This document shows, piece after piece, positions 17,662 to 26,046 of a stretch of 64,000 nt of DNA; position 1 is the stretch's first letter, and the number at the start of each line of letters is the position of its first letter. Origin of the DNA: JAKCDU01 sp035551615 (GTDB lineage Bacteria; Actinomycetota; Acidimicrobiia; Acidimicrobiales; Palsa-688). A program made the position numbers and the translations under genes. Location: the NCBI GenBank assembly GCA_035551615.1, contig DASZNC010000047.1, forward strand, positions 1-64,000. The letters run 5' to 3'. The notes under the pieces are model-generated. The model was given only the letters and a program-made list of their open reading frames with translations. It was not told the DNA's origin and did not search any database.

Positions 17662-18986
17662 CCGGCCAGGGCGCCCAACTCGTCGACCGCCCCGGGACGC
17701 GAGATGTCCACGACCCCGAGGACGGGCCGGCCCGGGCCGGTGACCCGGCGCAGGGAATCCGCCGCCGGGGACTTGGCCGGCGGCACGCCGGCCGCCAGGA
17801 TTACGAGGGGGGCGTCGGTGATCTGATGGAGCACGGCGGCCCGCCCGATGGCCTTCCACAGGACATCGTTGCGCTGGAGACCGGACCGGTAGCTGGTGTG
17901 ACCGCCGGCCACGTCGAACAACCAGGTGATGCCGTCCCGCCGAGCCGAGAACGAGACCTCGACCCCTCCGGGGAACCGGGCGCCGGCGACCACCTCGGAG
18001 AATCCGGCCGCTTCGATCAGGGCCCGGGCCAGATCACGCGACGCCGGTCCCCCGTCGTCGGATCGGGCCGGACGGAGCGACTTCCTCTCCTCGGCGATCC
18101 GGGCTTCGGCCCGCTCGATATAGGCCGGGTCCAGGTCGTACCCGGCGTAGTGCCGGCCGGCCCGCACGGCAGCCACGGCGGTCGTGCCCGAACCGACGAA
18201 CGGGTCGAGCACCAGGTCGTCCGCATAGGTGTAGAGGTCGATCAACCGGGCCGGCAACTCGATCGGGAAGGGAGCCGGATGGCCGACCCGGGTGGCGCTC
18301 TCTGCCGGGATCTCCCACACGTCGAGGGTGTCCTCCATGAAGTCGTCTCGGGTCATGGTCGACACCGACGGCAGGCCTCGGGCCGCCCGGGCGCGGACCG
18401 GTACGGCCCGGTCGAAGCGTCCCTTGCTGGCCACGATCACCCGTTCGGTCAGATCCCGCAGCACCGGGTTGGCCGCCCGCTGGAAGCTGCCCCATGCGCA
18501 CGAACCCGAGGATCCCCGCTGTTTCATCCAGACGATCTCCCCCCGCAGCAGCAGCAGCAGGTCGTCCTGCAGGATCGAGACCACATCGGATGACAGCGAC
18601 CGGTAGGGCCGGCGGCCCAGATTGGCCACGTTGACGGCGATGCGACCGCCCGGCTCGAGGGCGCGTACGCAGTCGGCGAAGACCTCCCGCAGCATCTGGA
18701 GGTAGTCCAAATAGGAGCCGGGCACGGCCCCCTCCCCGAGGGCGGCTTCGTACTCCTTGCCGGCGAAGTAGGGCGGGGATGTGACGACCAGCGCAACCGA
18801 CGAGTCGGGGACCTCCTCCATGTGCCGGGAGTCGCCCGCGATCAGCTTGTCGAGCGCCCGGTGATCGCCCAAGTGGTCGTCGGCCGACACCGCCGGTGCC
18901 GCGAACCGGTCGTAGAAACCGCTGGCATCATGGTTCTCCCGCCGGGACACGCCGAACGACGAGGTCGCGGTCGATCGACGGGCCAT
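17658..18986 (-). CDS. Orphan DNA methyltransferase with extra C-terminal domain
   Basis: A 442-residue site-specific DNA methyltransferase of the N4-cytosine/N6-adenine type. The catalytic TSPPY is at 69-73 and the AdoMet motif DPFVGSGTT at 261-269, so the order is catalytic then AdoMet (beta class). EPGGRIAVNVANLGRRPYRS and QRGSSGSCAWGSFQRAANP lie between. After about residue 315 comes a 125-residue domain (DLARALIEAAGF, then WLFDVAGGHTSYRSGLQR), which recalls a degenerate restriction-nuclease-like core but lacks a clear D-ExK motif. No restriction gene is adjacent, so a regulatory or protective role is likely. Confidence 0.85.
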   Translation of the reverse strand: MARRSTATSSFGVSRRENHDASGFYDRFAAPAVSADDHLGDHRALDKLIAGDSRHMEEVPDSSVALVVTSPPYFAGKEYEAALGEGAVPGSYLDYLQMLREVFADCVRALEPGGRIAVNVANLGRRPYRSLSSDVVSILQDDLLLLLRGEIVWMKQRGSSGSCAWGSFQRAANPVLRDLTERVIVASKGRFDRAVPVRARAARGLPSVSTMTRDDFMEDTLDVWEIPAESATRVGHPAPFPIELPARLIDLYTYADDLVLDPFVGSGTTAVAAVRAGRHYAGYDLDPAYIERAEARIAEERKSLRPARSDDGGPASRDLARALIEAAGFSEVVAGARFPGGVEVSFSARRDGITWLFDVAGGHTSYRSGLQRNDVLWKAIGRAAVLHQITDAPLVILAAGVPPAKSPAADSLRRVTGPGRPVLGVVDISRPGAVDELGALAG

Positions 18987-19030
18987 CGTCGGACGAGCCT
19001 ATTGACCCGGCCCGGACCGGGCGGGGATGG

Positions 19031-19855
19031 CTACCGGATCATGAAGCCGGCGTCCACCGGCAGATGGATACCGGTGATGTACCGGGCGTCGTCGGAGACC
19101 AGCCAGGCCACGGCGTCACTGACGTCGGCCGGTTGCAGCAGGTCCACGTTCATGGCGTTCTGGTACAACTCGGCGGCGCCGCCCATGGCCTCCATGAGCT
19201 TGGCGAACTCCGGGTTGGAGACCATCATCGTGTCCACCGCCGTCGGGTGGATGGTGTTGACCCTGATGTTGTGGGGAGCGAGGTTCAACGCGTAGCCCCG
19301 CATCATGCCGATCACCCCGGCCTTGGCCGCCGCGTAGGCGTCGTACCCGGCCACCCCGGATGCGAATCCCTTGAGACCGGCCGTCGAGCTCACCAGCACC
19401 ACCGCCCCGCCGTGGCCCAGCCGGATCATGGTGTTGGTGGTGGCCCGCAGCGTGTTCCAGGTGCCGGTCAGGTCGATCCCGAGGACCTCGTCCCACGCCT
19501 GGGCCGCCGTCTCGTCGGAGTGATCACCCCACCAGGAGGTGACACCGGCGTTGGCGATGACGATGTCCAGGCGGCCGAAGCGCTCCACGGCGGCGTCGGC
19601 CGCCTTCCGGAGGGCGGCCAGATCTCGGACATCAGCTTCGACCCCGATGGCGGAGCGACCCTCCTTCTCGATCAGCTCGCATGTCTCCTGCAGATCCTCG
19701 GGCGACGCCATCGGGTACGGAACGGTGTCGAAGTCCCGGCACACGTCGATGGCGACGATGTCCGCCCCCAGACTGGCCAACCGGACGGCGTGGCTGCGGC
19801 CCTGGCCCCGTCCGGCACCGGTGATGTAGGCGACCCGGCCCTCCAGCGAACTCAC
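19031..19855 (-). CDS. Mycofactocin-coupled SDR family oxidoreductase
   Basis: A 274-residue short-chain dehydrogenase. GAGRGQGRSHAVRLASLGAD and IVAIDVCRD at the N-terminus are hallmarks of the mycofactocin-coupled subgroup, in which a tightly held NAD is recycled by the redox cofactor mycofactocin. IANAG, VSSTAG and YDAYAAAK supply the catalytic elements. C-terminal ITGIHLPVDAGFM closes the fold. No mft biosynthesis genes occur here, so they must be elsewhere if the assignment is right. The GTG at 19855 has a GAGGGGAG site. The gene stands alone. Confidence 0.85.
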   Translation of the reverse strand: MSSLEGRVAYITGAGRGQGRSHAVRLASLGADIVAIDVCRDFDTVPYPMASPEDLQETCELIEKEGRSAIGVEADVRDLAALRKAADAAVERFGRLDIVIANAGVTSWWGDHSDETAAQAWDEVLGIDLTGTWNTLRATTNTMIRLGHGGAVVLVSSTAGLKGFASGVAGYDAYAAAKAGVIGMMRGYALNLAPHNIRVNTIHPTAVDTMMVSNPEFAKLMEAMGGAAELYQNAMNVDLLQPADVSDAVAWLVSDDARYITGIHLPVDAGFMIR

Positions 19856-19927
19856 GTTGGGTACTCCCCTCTGCCGGCCTGCCGCCGGCGTCCGGGTACT
19901 GTGCCACGGGGGGCCCCGGGACCTACG

Positions 19928-21514
19928 TCAATCGGTCCCGGCCACCGAGATGCGATTGCCGCCGGCCCGCTTGGCGTCGTAGAGGGCGTGATCGGCCCCG
20001 GCCCGCACCGCGCCCAGTTCGGCGACCGGGCCCCCCGACACGCCCATGCTCACGCTGATCTGCAGGCCATCGCTGATCACGCCCCACCGGTCGGCCTTGA
20101 TCTGGTCCATCAGGACGGCCGCCCGCTCGGCCGCGGTGGCCAGTTCGGCATCGGCCAGGACGACGAGGAACTCGTCGCCACCGAGACGGATGGCCAGGTC
20201 GGAGGGCCGGATACCGGCCTCCAGATGGACGGCCAGCCGGCCGAGGACGGCATCACCGGTGCCGTGGCCGAACCGGTCGTTGACCATCTTGAACCGGTCC
20301 ACGTCGACCATGATCACCGCCACCTTGGCCACGCCCCGGCGATCGAGGTCGGTCATGAAGAGACCCAGCGCCCGCCGGTTGCCCAGGCCGGTCAGATCGT
20401 CCCGCCGGGCCTCCTCGGACACCCGGGCCAGTTCGCTGACCAACCGGGTCGAGGCGATGCGCGAGCGCATCGATTCCAACTGGGCCAGGCGGTCCGCCCA
20501 CCGATGGCGGATCTGGATGTCGGCGCACCGTAGGCCCGATGTCGGGCCGGTCGTCGCTTCGACCTCGGCGGCGATGTAGAGCGCCAGGTCGTACAGAAGG
20601 GGGAAGGCTTCGCGGTCAATGGCCTCCACGGCCCGGCCGGCGCGCTCGTATGCGTCGGGGGCCTTGGCGTCGACCGCGATCAGCGCCCCCGCCAGCTCCA
20701 GATGGCCGGACGTTCTCGGATCGTCGCGGCCCTCGGCGCGCAGGGTGGCCAACATCTGATCAGCGACATCGACCGGAGCGGCACCGGTGACCGCCGCCAT
20801 CAGATGGCCGAGCGCCTCCAGCTCGGTGAGCCACGGCGCCGGCATCCCGTAGGCACCGGACCGGGCCATCACCGCCCCCCATGCCCGCCACCGATCGGCC
20901 AGTGCGACCTGGTCGCCGAGCTGGCGCAGCCGACTGGCCCAGGAGACCTGGGCTTCGACCCGATTGAACATGACCGCCGCCAGGAGGGTGTCGCCGACGC
21001 CCGGATCGGCTCGCCCGGCCCGGGCGATGGCCGCCGCGTACTGTTCGTCACCCAACTCCCACATCGAGCGGTAATCGAAGGCGATGCCGCAGGCGGTGTG
21101 GGCGCTCATCATCTCCAATGCCTCGCCCTCGGCCGACTCCAGCAGGACCACCGCCTCCGCCAGGTCCCCGTCGAAAGCAGGCGATGCCGGGCCGAGAATC
21201 CCCTCGACCACGAAGGCGGCCCGCATGGCCAGCCCGAGCGCGGTCATGCAGTCGTCGCCGTCCTTGCGGCTGACGCTCACCAGCGCATCCACGTCGCGCG
21301 CCAGGGACGGATCCTGCTCGATCCAGGAGCGCACCGCCCGGCCGAACATACCGACCCGGACGACCTCTCCGTAGCCCTCGTCGCGGGCGGAACCGATCAG
21401 GGCCTCCAGCTCGCCTGGCGCTCCAGGCGCGCCGGTCTGGATCTCCTGGATCAGTTCGAACGCCCGTATGCGGGCCTTGGCCCGCCCAGCCGCCCAGCCT
21501 CGGGTCGCGTACAT
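19928..21514 (-). CDS. Diguanylate cyclase with long helical N-terminal region
   Basis: A 528-residue cytoplasmic protein. The C-terminal GGDEF domain (about 370-528) begins DDLTGLGNRRALG, has the intact GGDEF at 445-449, and an inhibitory-site RPSD five residues before it, so it should make c-di-GMP with product feedback. The first 350 residues are Ala/Leu-rich helices resembling tetratricopeptide or solenoid sensor repeats, with no transmembrane segment or known sensor domain. The start at ATG 21514 is uncertain. It is one of three GGDEF proteins in the window. Confidence 0.85.
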   Translation of the reverse strand: MYATRGWAAGRAKARIRAFELIQEIQTGAPGAPGELEALIGSARDEGYGEVVRVGMFGRAVRSWIEQDPSLARDVDALVSVSRKDGDDCMTALGLAMRAAFVVEGILGPASPAFDGDLAEAVVLLESAEGEALEMMSAHTACGIAFDYRSMWELGDEQYAAAIARAGRADPGVGDTLLAAVMFNRVEAQVSWASRLRQLGDQVALADRWRAWGAVMARSGAYGMPAPWLTELEALGHLMAAVTGAAPVDVADQMLATLRAEGRDDPRTSGHLELAGALIAVDAKAPDAYERAGRAVEAIDREAFPLLYDLALYIAAEVEATTGPTSGLRCADIQIRHRWADRLAQLESMRSRIASTRLVSELARVSEEARRDDLTGLGNRRALGLFMTDLDRRGVAKVAVIMVDVDRFKMVNDRFGHGTGDAVLGRLAVHLEAGIRPSDLAIRLGGDEFLVVLADAELATAAERAAVLMDQIKADRWGVISDGLQISVSMGVSGGPVAELGAVRAGADHALYDAKRAGGNRISVAGTD

Positions 21515-21638
21515 AGCTCGCGGTCATCTTCGCGCCACCCCCGTGAGCCGCCAACGGCGGGAACCTGTGAATTGGACGCGTGTGGAACCGGATGAACCCT
21601 TTGTCCACCTAAGAATTTGACTGAGGGTCAGCCGGCCG

Positions 21639-22784
21639 TCAGGTACCACCCAGTGCCGCGTAGGCCGGGCGCACATACGACTCGGCCCTGACCGAGCCGA
21701 TGATGCCGGCGGCCATCTTGTTCATCATGTAGGCAAAGGTGATGCGGCGCTCGACGTCCATCAGGATCACCGAGCCGCCCCACCCGCCCCAGAAACACAT
21801 CCGTCCCTCCGGCAGGTACGGCAACGTCTGCGGCTCGGGCAGGCCGAAACCGACTCCGAACCGGAGGGGCACGCCGAGCACCAGGTCGACCCCGCTCGCC
21901 TGCTCGTCGAAAATCCGGTCGATCACCTCGGGCTCGAGCAGGCGGATACCGTCCACCTGGCCACCCCTCGACACGGCCGACAGGAGACGGGCCACCGACC
22001 GGGCGTTGCCGTGGCCGTTGGCCCCGCCGATGTCGGCCGCCCGCCACCCCTGGGTGTTGGCCGCGGCGGCGTCCACCGGCGGCCCGGTGAAGGTCTTGAC
22101 CGCCGGGCTGTTCAGGTCGATCTGGCTGAAGTCGAGCTCGAGGGGTGGCGGCGGTACCACGGGCGACACCCGCCCGGCGTCGCCCGGGGCCAGCCCGATC
22201 TGGAAATCGGCACCGAGCGGTCCGGCCAGCTCCTCAGCGACGAACTCCTTGAGCGTGCGGCCCGACACCCGCCGCACCACCTCACCGATCAGGTGCCCGT
22301 ACACCAGCGCGTGGTAGCCCGAGGCCGTGCCCGGCTCCCACCACGGCTGCTGGGCGGCCAACCGGGCGACGCACGTGTCCCAGTCGTAGAGGTCCTCCAT
22401 CACCGCCGGCTGGTCGAGGCCGGCCACACCTGACGTGTGCGAGAGCAGGTGGCGGACGAGCACCGCTTCCTTCCCCCCGGCGGCGAACTCCGGCCAGTAA
22501 CGGCTCACCGGGGCATCGACGTCCAACTGCCCGCGTGACACCAGGGTCAGAGCTGCGAGGGCCGTGGCCGTCTTGGTCGTGGACCAGACGTTGACGATCG
22601 TGTCCCGGTCCCAGGGGTGGGTCTGCGCCTCGTCGACCCAACCGCCCCACATGTCGACGACCGGGTCGCCATCGATGTCGATGGCGATCGACGCTCCCAG
22701 TTCCTCACCCGAGTCGAGATTGGCGGCGAGTGCGTCGCCCACCTCCTTGAACCGGTCGTCGCACGTCCCGTGCACTTCGGCCAT
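21639..22784 (-). CDS. Beta-lactamase-fold serine hydrolase (EstB-like)
   Basis: A 381-residue class C beta-lactamase-like esterase. The SxxK motif is STTK (68-71) in VNVWSTTKTATAL. The second motif is YHA within GYHALVYGHL, and the third lies near GGWGGSVI. The body has LLSHTSGVAGLDQP and GPLGADFQIGL as in EstB and LpqF-type enzymes. No signal peptide is present from ATG 22784, so it is probably cytoplasmic. It diverges from another member of the same fold 74 bp away; the two share little sequence beyond the motifs, so they are not a recent duplication. Confidence 0.85.
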   Translation of the reverse strand: MAEVHGTCDDRFKEVGDALAANLDSGEELGASIAIDIDGDPVVDMWGGWVDEAQTHPWDRDTIVNVWSTTKTATALAALTLVSRGQLDVDAPVSRYWPEFAAGGKEAVLVRHLLSHTSGVAGLDQPAVMEDLYDWDTCVARLAAQQPWWEPGTASGYHALVYGHLIGEVVRRVSGRTLKEFVAEELAGPLGADFQIGLAPGDAGRVSPVVPPPPLELDFSQIDLNSPAVKTFTGPPVDAAAANTQGWRAADIGGANGHGNARSVARLLSAVSRGGQVDGIRLLEPEVIDRIFDEQASGVDLVLGVPLRFGVGFGLPEPQTLPYLPEGRMCFWGGWGGSVILMDVERRITFAYMMNKMAAGIIGSVRAESYVRPAYAALGGT

Positions 22785-22858
22785 CTGGAACCCCCCGACT
22801 CCAATCAGATCATCCGGACCGCCTGACAATACCGACGGGCCGCCCGTAGCATCCCCCG

Positions 22859-23908
22859 ATGCTCGTTCCGCTCCCGTCACTCGATCCCATGCGGGCCAGC
22901 CCGACCGCCGTCTGGGAAACGGCGCCACAGCCCGAGCGGTGGGATTTGGAGGAGTGGTGCGACCCGTTGTTCTCCGACTTCGGCACCTACGGGGAGACCT
23001 GGGCGGTGGCCGTCGCCCATCGTGGGCGGCTGGTCTACTCCCGCTACGACGGGCGGCTGCCCGGATGGGGGTCGCCCGGCCAGGTGGTCGGTCCGGAGAC
23101 CGGTCTGCTGTCGTGGTCGACGGCCAAGTCGGTGCTGCACGCCCTCGTCGGCCGCCTGGTCGCGTCGGGGCGCCTGCGCCTCGACCAACCGCCCGGCGTT
23201 CCCGGCTGGGGAGAACCCGACGATCCCCGGCGACTGATCACCCTGGACCATCTCCTCACGATGCGCGACGGTCTCGACTTCGTCGAGGACTACGACCCCG
23301 ACGGGAACGGCCGGTCGGACGTGATCAAGATGCTGTTCGGTGGGGTGGAGGACATGGCCGCCTTCGCCGCCGACCGGGGCGTGGTCGCCGATCCGGGCAC
23401 CCGGTACAACTATTCGAGCGGGACCAGCAACATCGTCTCCGGGGTGGTCGCCCGCTTGGTGGGCGGCGGACCGACCTACCAGGCCTGGATGCGAGCCGAG
23501 CTGTTCGACCTGATCGGCATGCGCTCGGCCGCGCCGGAGTTCGACCAGGCCGGTACGTGGGTCGCCTCGTCCTACCTGCGGGCGACAGCTACCGACTGGC
23601 TCAGGTTCGGCGAGTTGTACCTGCGCAACGGCGTGTGGGACGGGCGGGCCCTGCTCCCTCCCGGGTGGGTGGACCACGCCCGTACCGCCCGCTCGGCCGA
23701 CCCCGACGGCGGGTTCCACGGTGCCCACTGGTGGACCGACGACGACAACCTGGGCACGTTCTGGGCCGAGGGTTACGAGGGCCAGTTCATCATCGTGTGC
23801 CCGACCACCGAGACGGTGATCGTCCGGTTCGGCCGCACCGGCTCGAGCGGATCGGTGCTGGCCCCGTGGCGACGGGACCTGGTGCAGGCCATGGCCGATC
23901 GGCTCTGA
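22859..23908 (+). CDS. Beta-lactamase-fold serine hydrolase
   Basis: A 349-residue member of the class C beta-lactamase/6-aminohexanoate-dimer hydrolase group. SxxK is STAK (87-90) in LLSWSTAKSVLHAL, the Tyr motif is YNYSSGTSN near 181-189, and the GFHGAHWWTDDDN and EGYEGQFI segments lie at the third motif region. No signal peptide is seen. TAGCAT at 22847-22852 lies 6 nt before the ATG, so the message is probably leaderless. Substrates in this group are amides, nylon oligomers or esters; the function here is unknown. Confidence 0.85.
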   Translation: MLVPLPSLDPMRASPTAVWETAPQPERWDLEEWCDPLFSDFGTYGETWAVAVAHRGRLVYSRYDGRLPGWGSPGQVVGPETGLLSWSTAKSVLHALVGRLVASGRLRLDQPPGVPGWGEPDDPRRLITLDHLLTMRDGLDFVEDYDPDGNGRSDVIKMLFGGVEDMAAFAADRGVVADPGTRYNYSSGTSNIVSGVVARLVGGGPTYQAWMRAELFDLIGMRSAAPEFDQAGTWVASSYLRATATDWLRFGELYLRNGVWDGRALLPPGWVDHARTARSADPDGGFHGAHWWTDDDNLGTFWAEGYEGQFIIVCPTTETVIVRFGRTGSSGSVLAPWRRDLVQAMADRL

Positions 23909-23954
23909 GCGGTATATCGATCGCTGCGGCCGGCGCCTTCCGATTCAATGGGAC

Positions 23955-24620
23955 ATGGTCGGAATCATCGACCGGTGGCCGCTCTACGGCCTCCGGCTGC
24001 GCACCGAGAATCTGGAACTGCGCCTGCCGACCGAGGCCGATCTGGTCGAGTTGAGCGAGCTGACCCGGGAGCCGCTCCACGACCCGTCGGTCATGCCGTT
24101 CGGCGTGCCGTGGACCGATGAACCGGTTGACACCCGGATGCGCAGCACCGTCCAGTGGCATTACCGGGCGCGTGGCGAGTGGTCGCCCGACGACTGGAAG
24201 CTGGAGCTGGTCGTGGTCCGGGACGGTCGGGTCGTCGGCACCCAGGGCCTCCACGCCCACCGCTTCGCGGTGACCCGGGAGGTGAGCACCGGCTCCTGGG
24301 TGGGTCGCGCCTACCAGGGCCAGGGGATCGCCACCGGTATGCGCCGGGCCGTCCTCGACCTGGCGTTCACCGGCCTGGGTGCGCTGACGGCGAGGAGCGG
24401 CGCCTTCTCCGACAACCGGTCCTCGCTGCGGGTCTCGGAGAAAGTCGGCTACCGGAGGGACGGCACCGAGACCCATGTCCGGCGCGGCGAACGGGCCGAG
24501 ATGGTCCGCTTCCTGATGACCCGGGAGGACTGGCGGCAGCTGGCCCTGGGCCGGCCGGCGGTCACGATCGAGGGCCTCGACGCCTGCCGGGCCGACTTCG
24601 GTCTGCCCGATCCGGACTAG
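23955..24620 (+). CDS. GNAT family N-acetyltransferase (RimJ/RimL type)
   Basis: A 221-residue GNAT protein. The acetyl-CoA binding motif is GRAYQGQGIATGMRRAVL near residue 117. The family start LRTENLELRLPTEADLVEL and the FSDNRSSLRVSEKVGYRRDG segment match RimJ/RimL-like proteins, which acetylate ribosomal proteins, small amines or antibiotics. It follows the serine hydrolase on the same strand by 46 bp and may be cotranscribed with it. Confidence 0.87.
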   Translation: MVGIIDRWPLYGLRLRTENLELRLPTEADLVELSELTREPLHDPSVMPFGVPWTDEPVDTRMRSTVQWHYRARGEWSPDDWKLELVVVRDGRVVGTQGLHAHRFAVTREVSTGSWVGRAYQGQGIATGMRRAVLDLAFTGLGALTARSGAFSDNRSSLRVSEKVGYRRDGTETHVRRGERAEMVRFLMTREDWRQLALGRPAVTIEGLDACRADFGLPDPD

Positions 24621-24684
24621 GCGATTCGACCCGCTGGCGGCGGGGGAGGTGGCGGCCGGCGGCCGATCGATGTCGGCGCGTTCC

Positions 24685-24741
24685 GTGGTCGATTCTCTGG
24701 GTGGCACCAACACTATCGACCACAGATCGATTGGTCGACCA
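24685..24741. terminator. Inverted repeats between convergent genes
   Basis: GTGGTCGAT (24685-24693) and ATCGACCAC (24715-24723) can pair over a 21-nt loop, and TGGTCGACCA (24732-24741) is a perfect palindrome. They lie between the ends of the GNAT and nucleosidase-like genes. Terminator function is inferred from position only. Confidence 0.35.
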
Positions 24742-24756
24742 CAGAAAGCCGGGAGC

Positions 24757-25839
24757 TTAGGGGACCGGACGGCCGTTCCAGGTAGCCAGGAACGCCAGGG
24801 TGGTCGCCGCCGCGTTGTCGGCGGCCAGCTGCCGGTAGACGAAGAACTCGGCCGGGAAGCCGGGCAGGTGCAACGGATCTCCCCCGCCGTCGGATGCGGC
24901 CCGAAAGCCGATGAAGGGCACATCGTGCTGAGCGGCCACCGTGAACACCGCGGCCGTCTCGTTGTCCTCGCTCACGTAGGTGCCGGGCGGGGCGGCCGAG
25001 TCGGATTCGTAGTCGAGCAGGAACGAAGCCTGCAGGAAGGGCGGGACGGTGGTCGCAAGAGCGGACGTCTGGCCGGCCCGCTGCGGGTCGGGCAGGCGGC
25101 ACGGCCAACAGCCGAACACGTCGCTGGCCGCCGGCGTGCAGGGTAGGGCCCGACCGCCGAATCCGTCGTTGCTGAGTCCGGTCCCGCCCACCTCGACCAC
25201 CGGCGCATGCTCGACCCGCACCGGTGTCGGTTCGCTGCTGATTCCGGTGACCTGGCAGGTGCAGGTGGGATCGCCGGCCGGCGTCGTCTGGATGAGGTCG
25301 ATGGGCCCTTGCCGGGCCTGGTCGGCGACGGCGAGCAGCGTCGGGCTGGTCGTCAGGAAGTGGCGGCCGTCCTCGGTCCAGCGGGCCGGGACCATGACGT
25401 CCCCGATGTAGTCACCGCCTGATGTCCCCGAGAAGACCACCGCCGAGAAGCAGCCGAAGTGGGTGAATGCGGCCTGGGTCATGGTGGTGGCGTTGACCAT
25501 GCCGATACCGGTCATGGCCATCACCGCCGGCTGGCCCTCCACCCGGCCCGACCAGAAGCCCTTGCCGTCGTACACCCACGCCGGCTCCGGACCGACCTGG
25601 GCGGCGGCCAGGATCGGGGCCAGCTCGATGGGCATGGCGCTGAGTATCAGTACGGGGCAGGTCGCCGCCCCAGCCGCCGACGCCGACCGGCTCGTCCCAG
25701 CTGCCGACGCCGACCGCCCCGACCCGACGGGCACCCCCCAGCCGCCGGCGGTGGTCGACGCCCGGGCCGCCGTGGGCAGAAGGGCCAGGAGGGCGGCGGT
25801 GACGGCCAGCAACGTCAGGCGGCGACGCACGCGAGCCAT
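24757..25839 (-). CDS. Secreted nucleoside phosphorylase/nucleosidase-fold protein
   Basis: A 360-residue exported protein. Residues 1-28 form a signal peptide (RRRLTLLAVTAALLALL), followed by a low-complexity SASAAG linker repeated twice. The domain has ILSAMPIELAPIL, AVMAMTGIGMVNATTMTQAA and SGTSGGDYIGDVMVP, like the MTA/SAH nucleosidase and purine phosphorylase superfamily. EDNETAAVF then FIGFRAASDG matches the ribose/purine-binding end. The CTCQVTG and CTPAASDVFGCWPCR inserts may form disulfides. Extracellular purine nucleoside cleavage is the most direct reading. Homologues are sparse in my knowledge, so the role is uncertain. Confidence 0.72.
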   Translation of the reverse strand: MARVRRRLTLLAVTAALLALLPTAARASTTAGGWGVPVGSGRSASAAGTSRSASAAGAATCPVLILSAMPIELAPILAAAQVGPEPAWVYDGKGFWSGRVEGQPAVMAMTGIGMVNATTMTQAAFTHFGCFSAVVFSGTSGGDYIGDVMVPARWTEDGRHFLTTSPTLLAVADQARQGPIDLIQTTPAGDPTCTCQVTGISSEPTPVRVEHAPVVEVGGTGLSNDGFGGRALPCTPAASDVFGCWPCRLPDPQRAGQTSALATTVPPFLQASFLLDYESDSAAPPGTYVSEDNETAAVFTVAAQHDVPFIGFRAASDGGGDPLHLPGFPAEFFVYRQLAADNAAATTLAFLATWNGRPVP

Positions 25840-25891
25840 GTGGTCAAGATTCGACGAAGACCGGAGTCAGCCCTCCGTCGCCGGACCAGGA

Positions 25892-26038
25892 CCACGAGCA
25901 TGGCCGGCATCCGGCGGCAAAGGGGGCCGCCCGGCCAGGGCCACGAGCATGGCCGGCATCCGGCGGCAGAGGGGGCCGCCGGACCGAGCCCACGAGCAGG
26001 CCGGCGCCGGTGGCAAAGGGGCCGCCGAAGGAGGTGTC
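25892..26038. repeat. Three tandem copies of a 49-bp unit
   Basis: Units begin CCACGAGCATGGCCGGCATC at 25892 and 25941, and a diverged third begins at 25990, giving a strict 49-bp period. They fill the gap between the Ldt stop and the start of the secreted nucleosidase-like gene. There are no spacers, so it is not CRISPR. Confidence 0.75.
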
Positions 26039-26046
26039 CCGACCGC

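Noticed and set aside
17658..18986. Restriction-modification system
   Set aside because: No restriction endonuclease gene is adjacent, and the C-terminal domain lacks a clear catalytic triad.
25892..26038. Possible CRISPR array
   Set aside because: The units are contiguous with no variable spacers, only three copies, and no cas genes are near.
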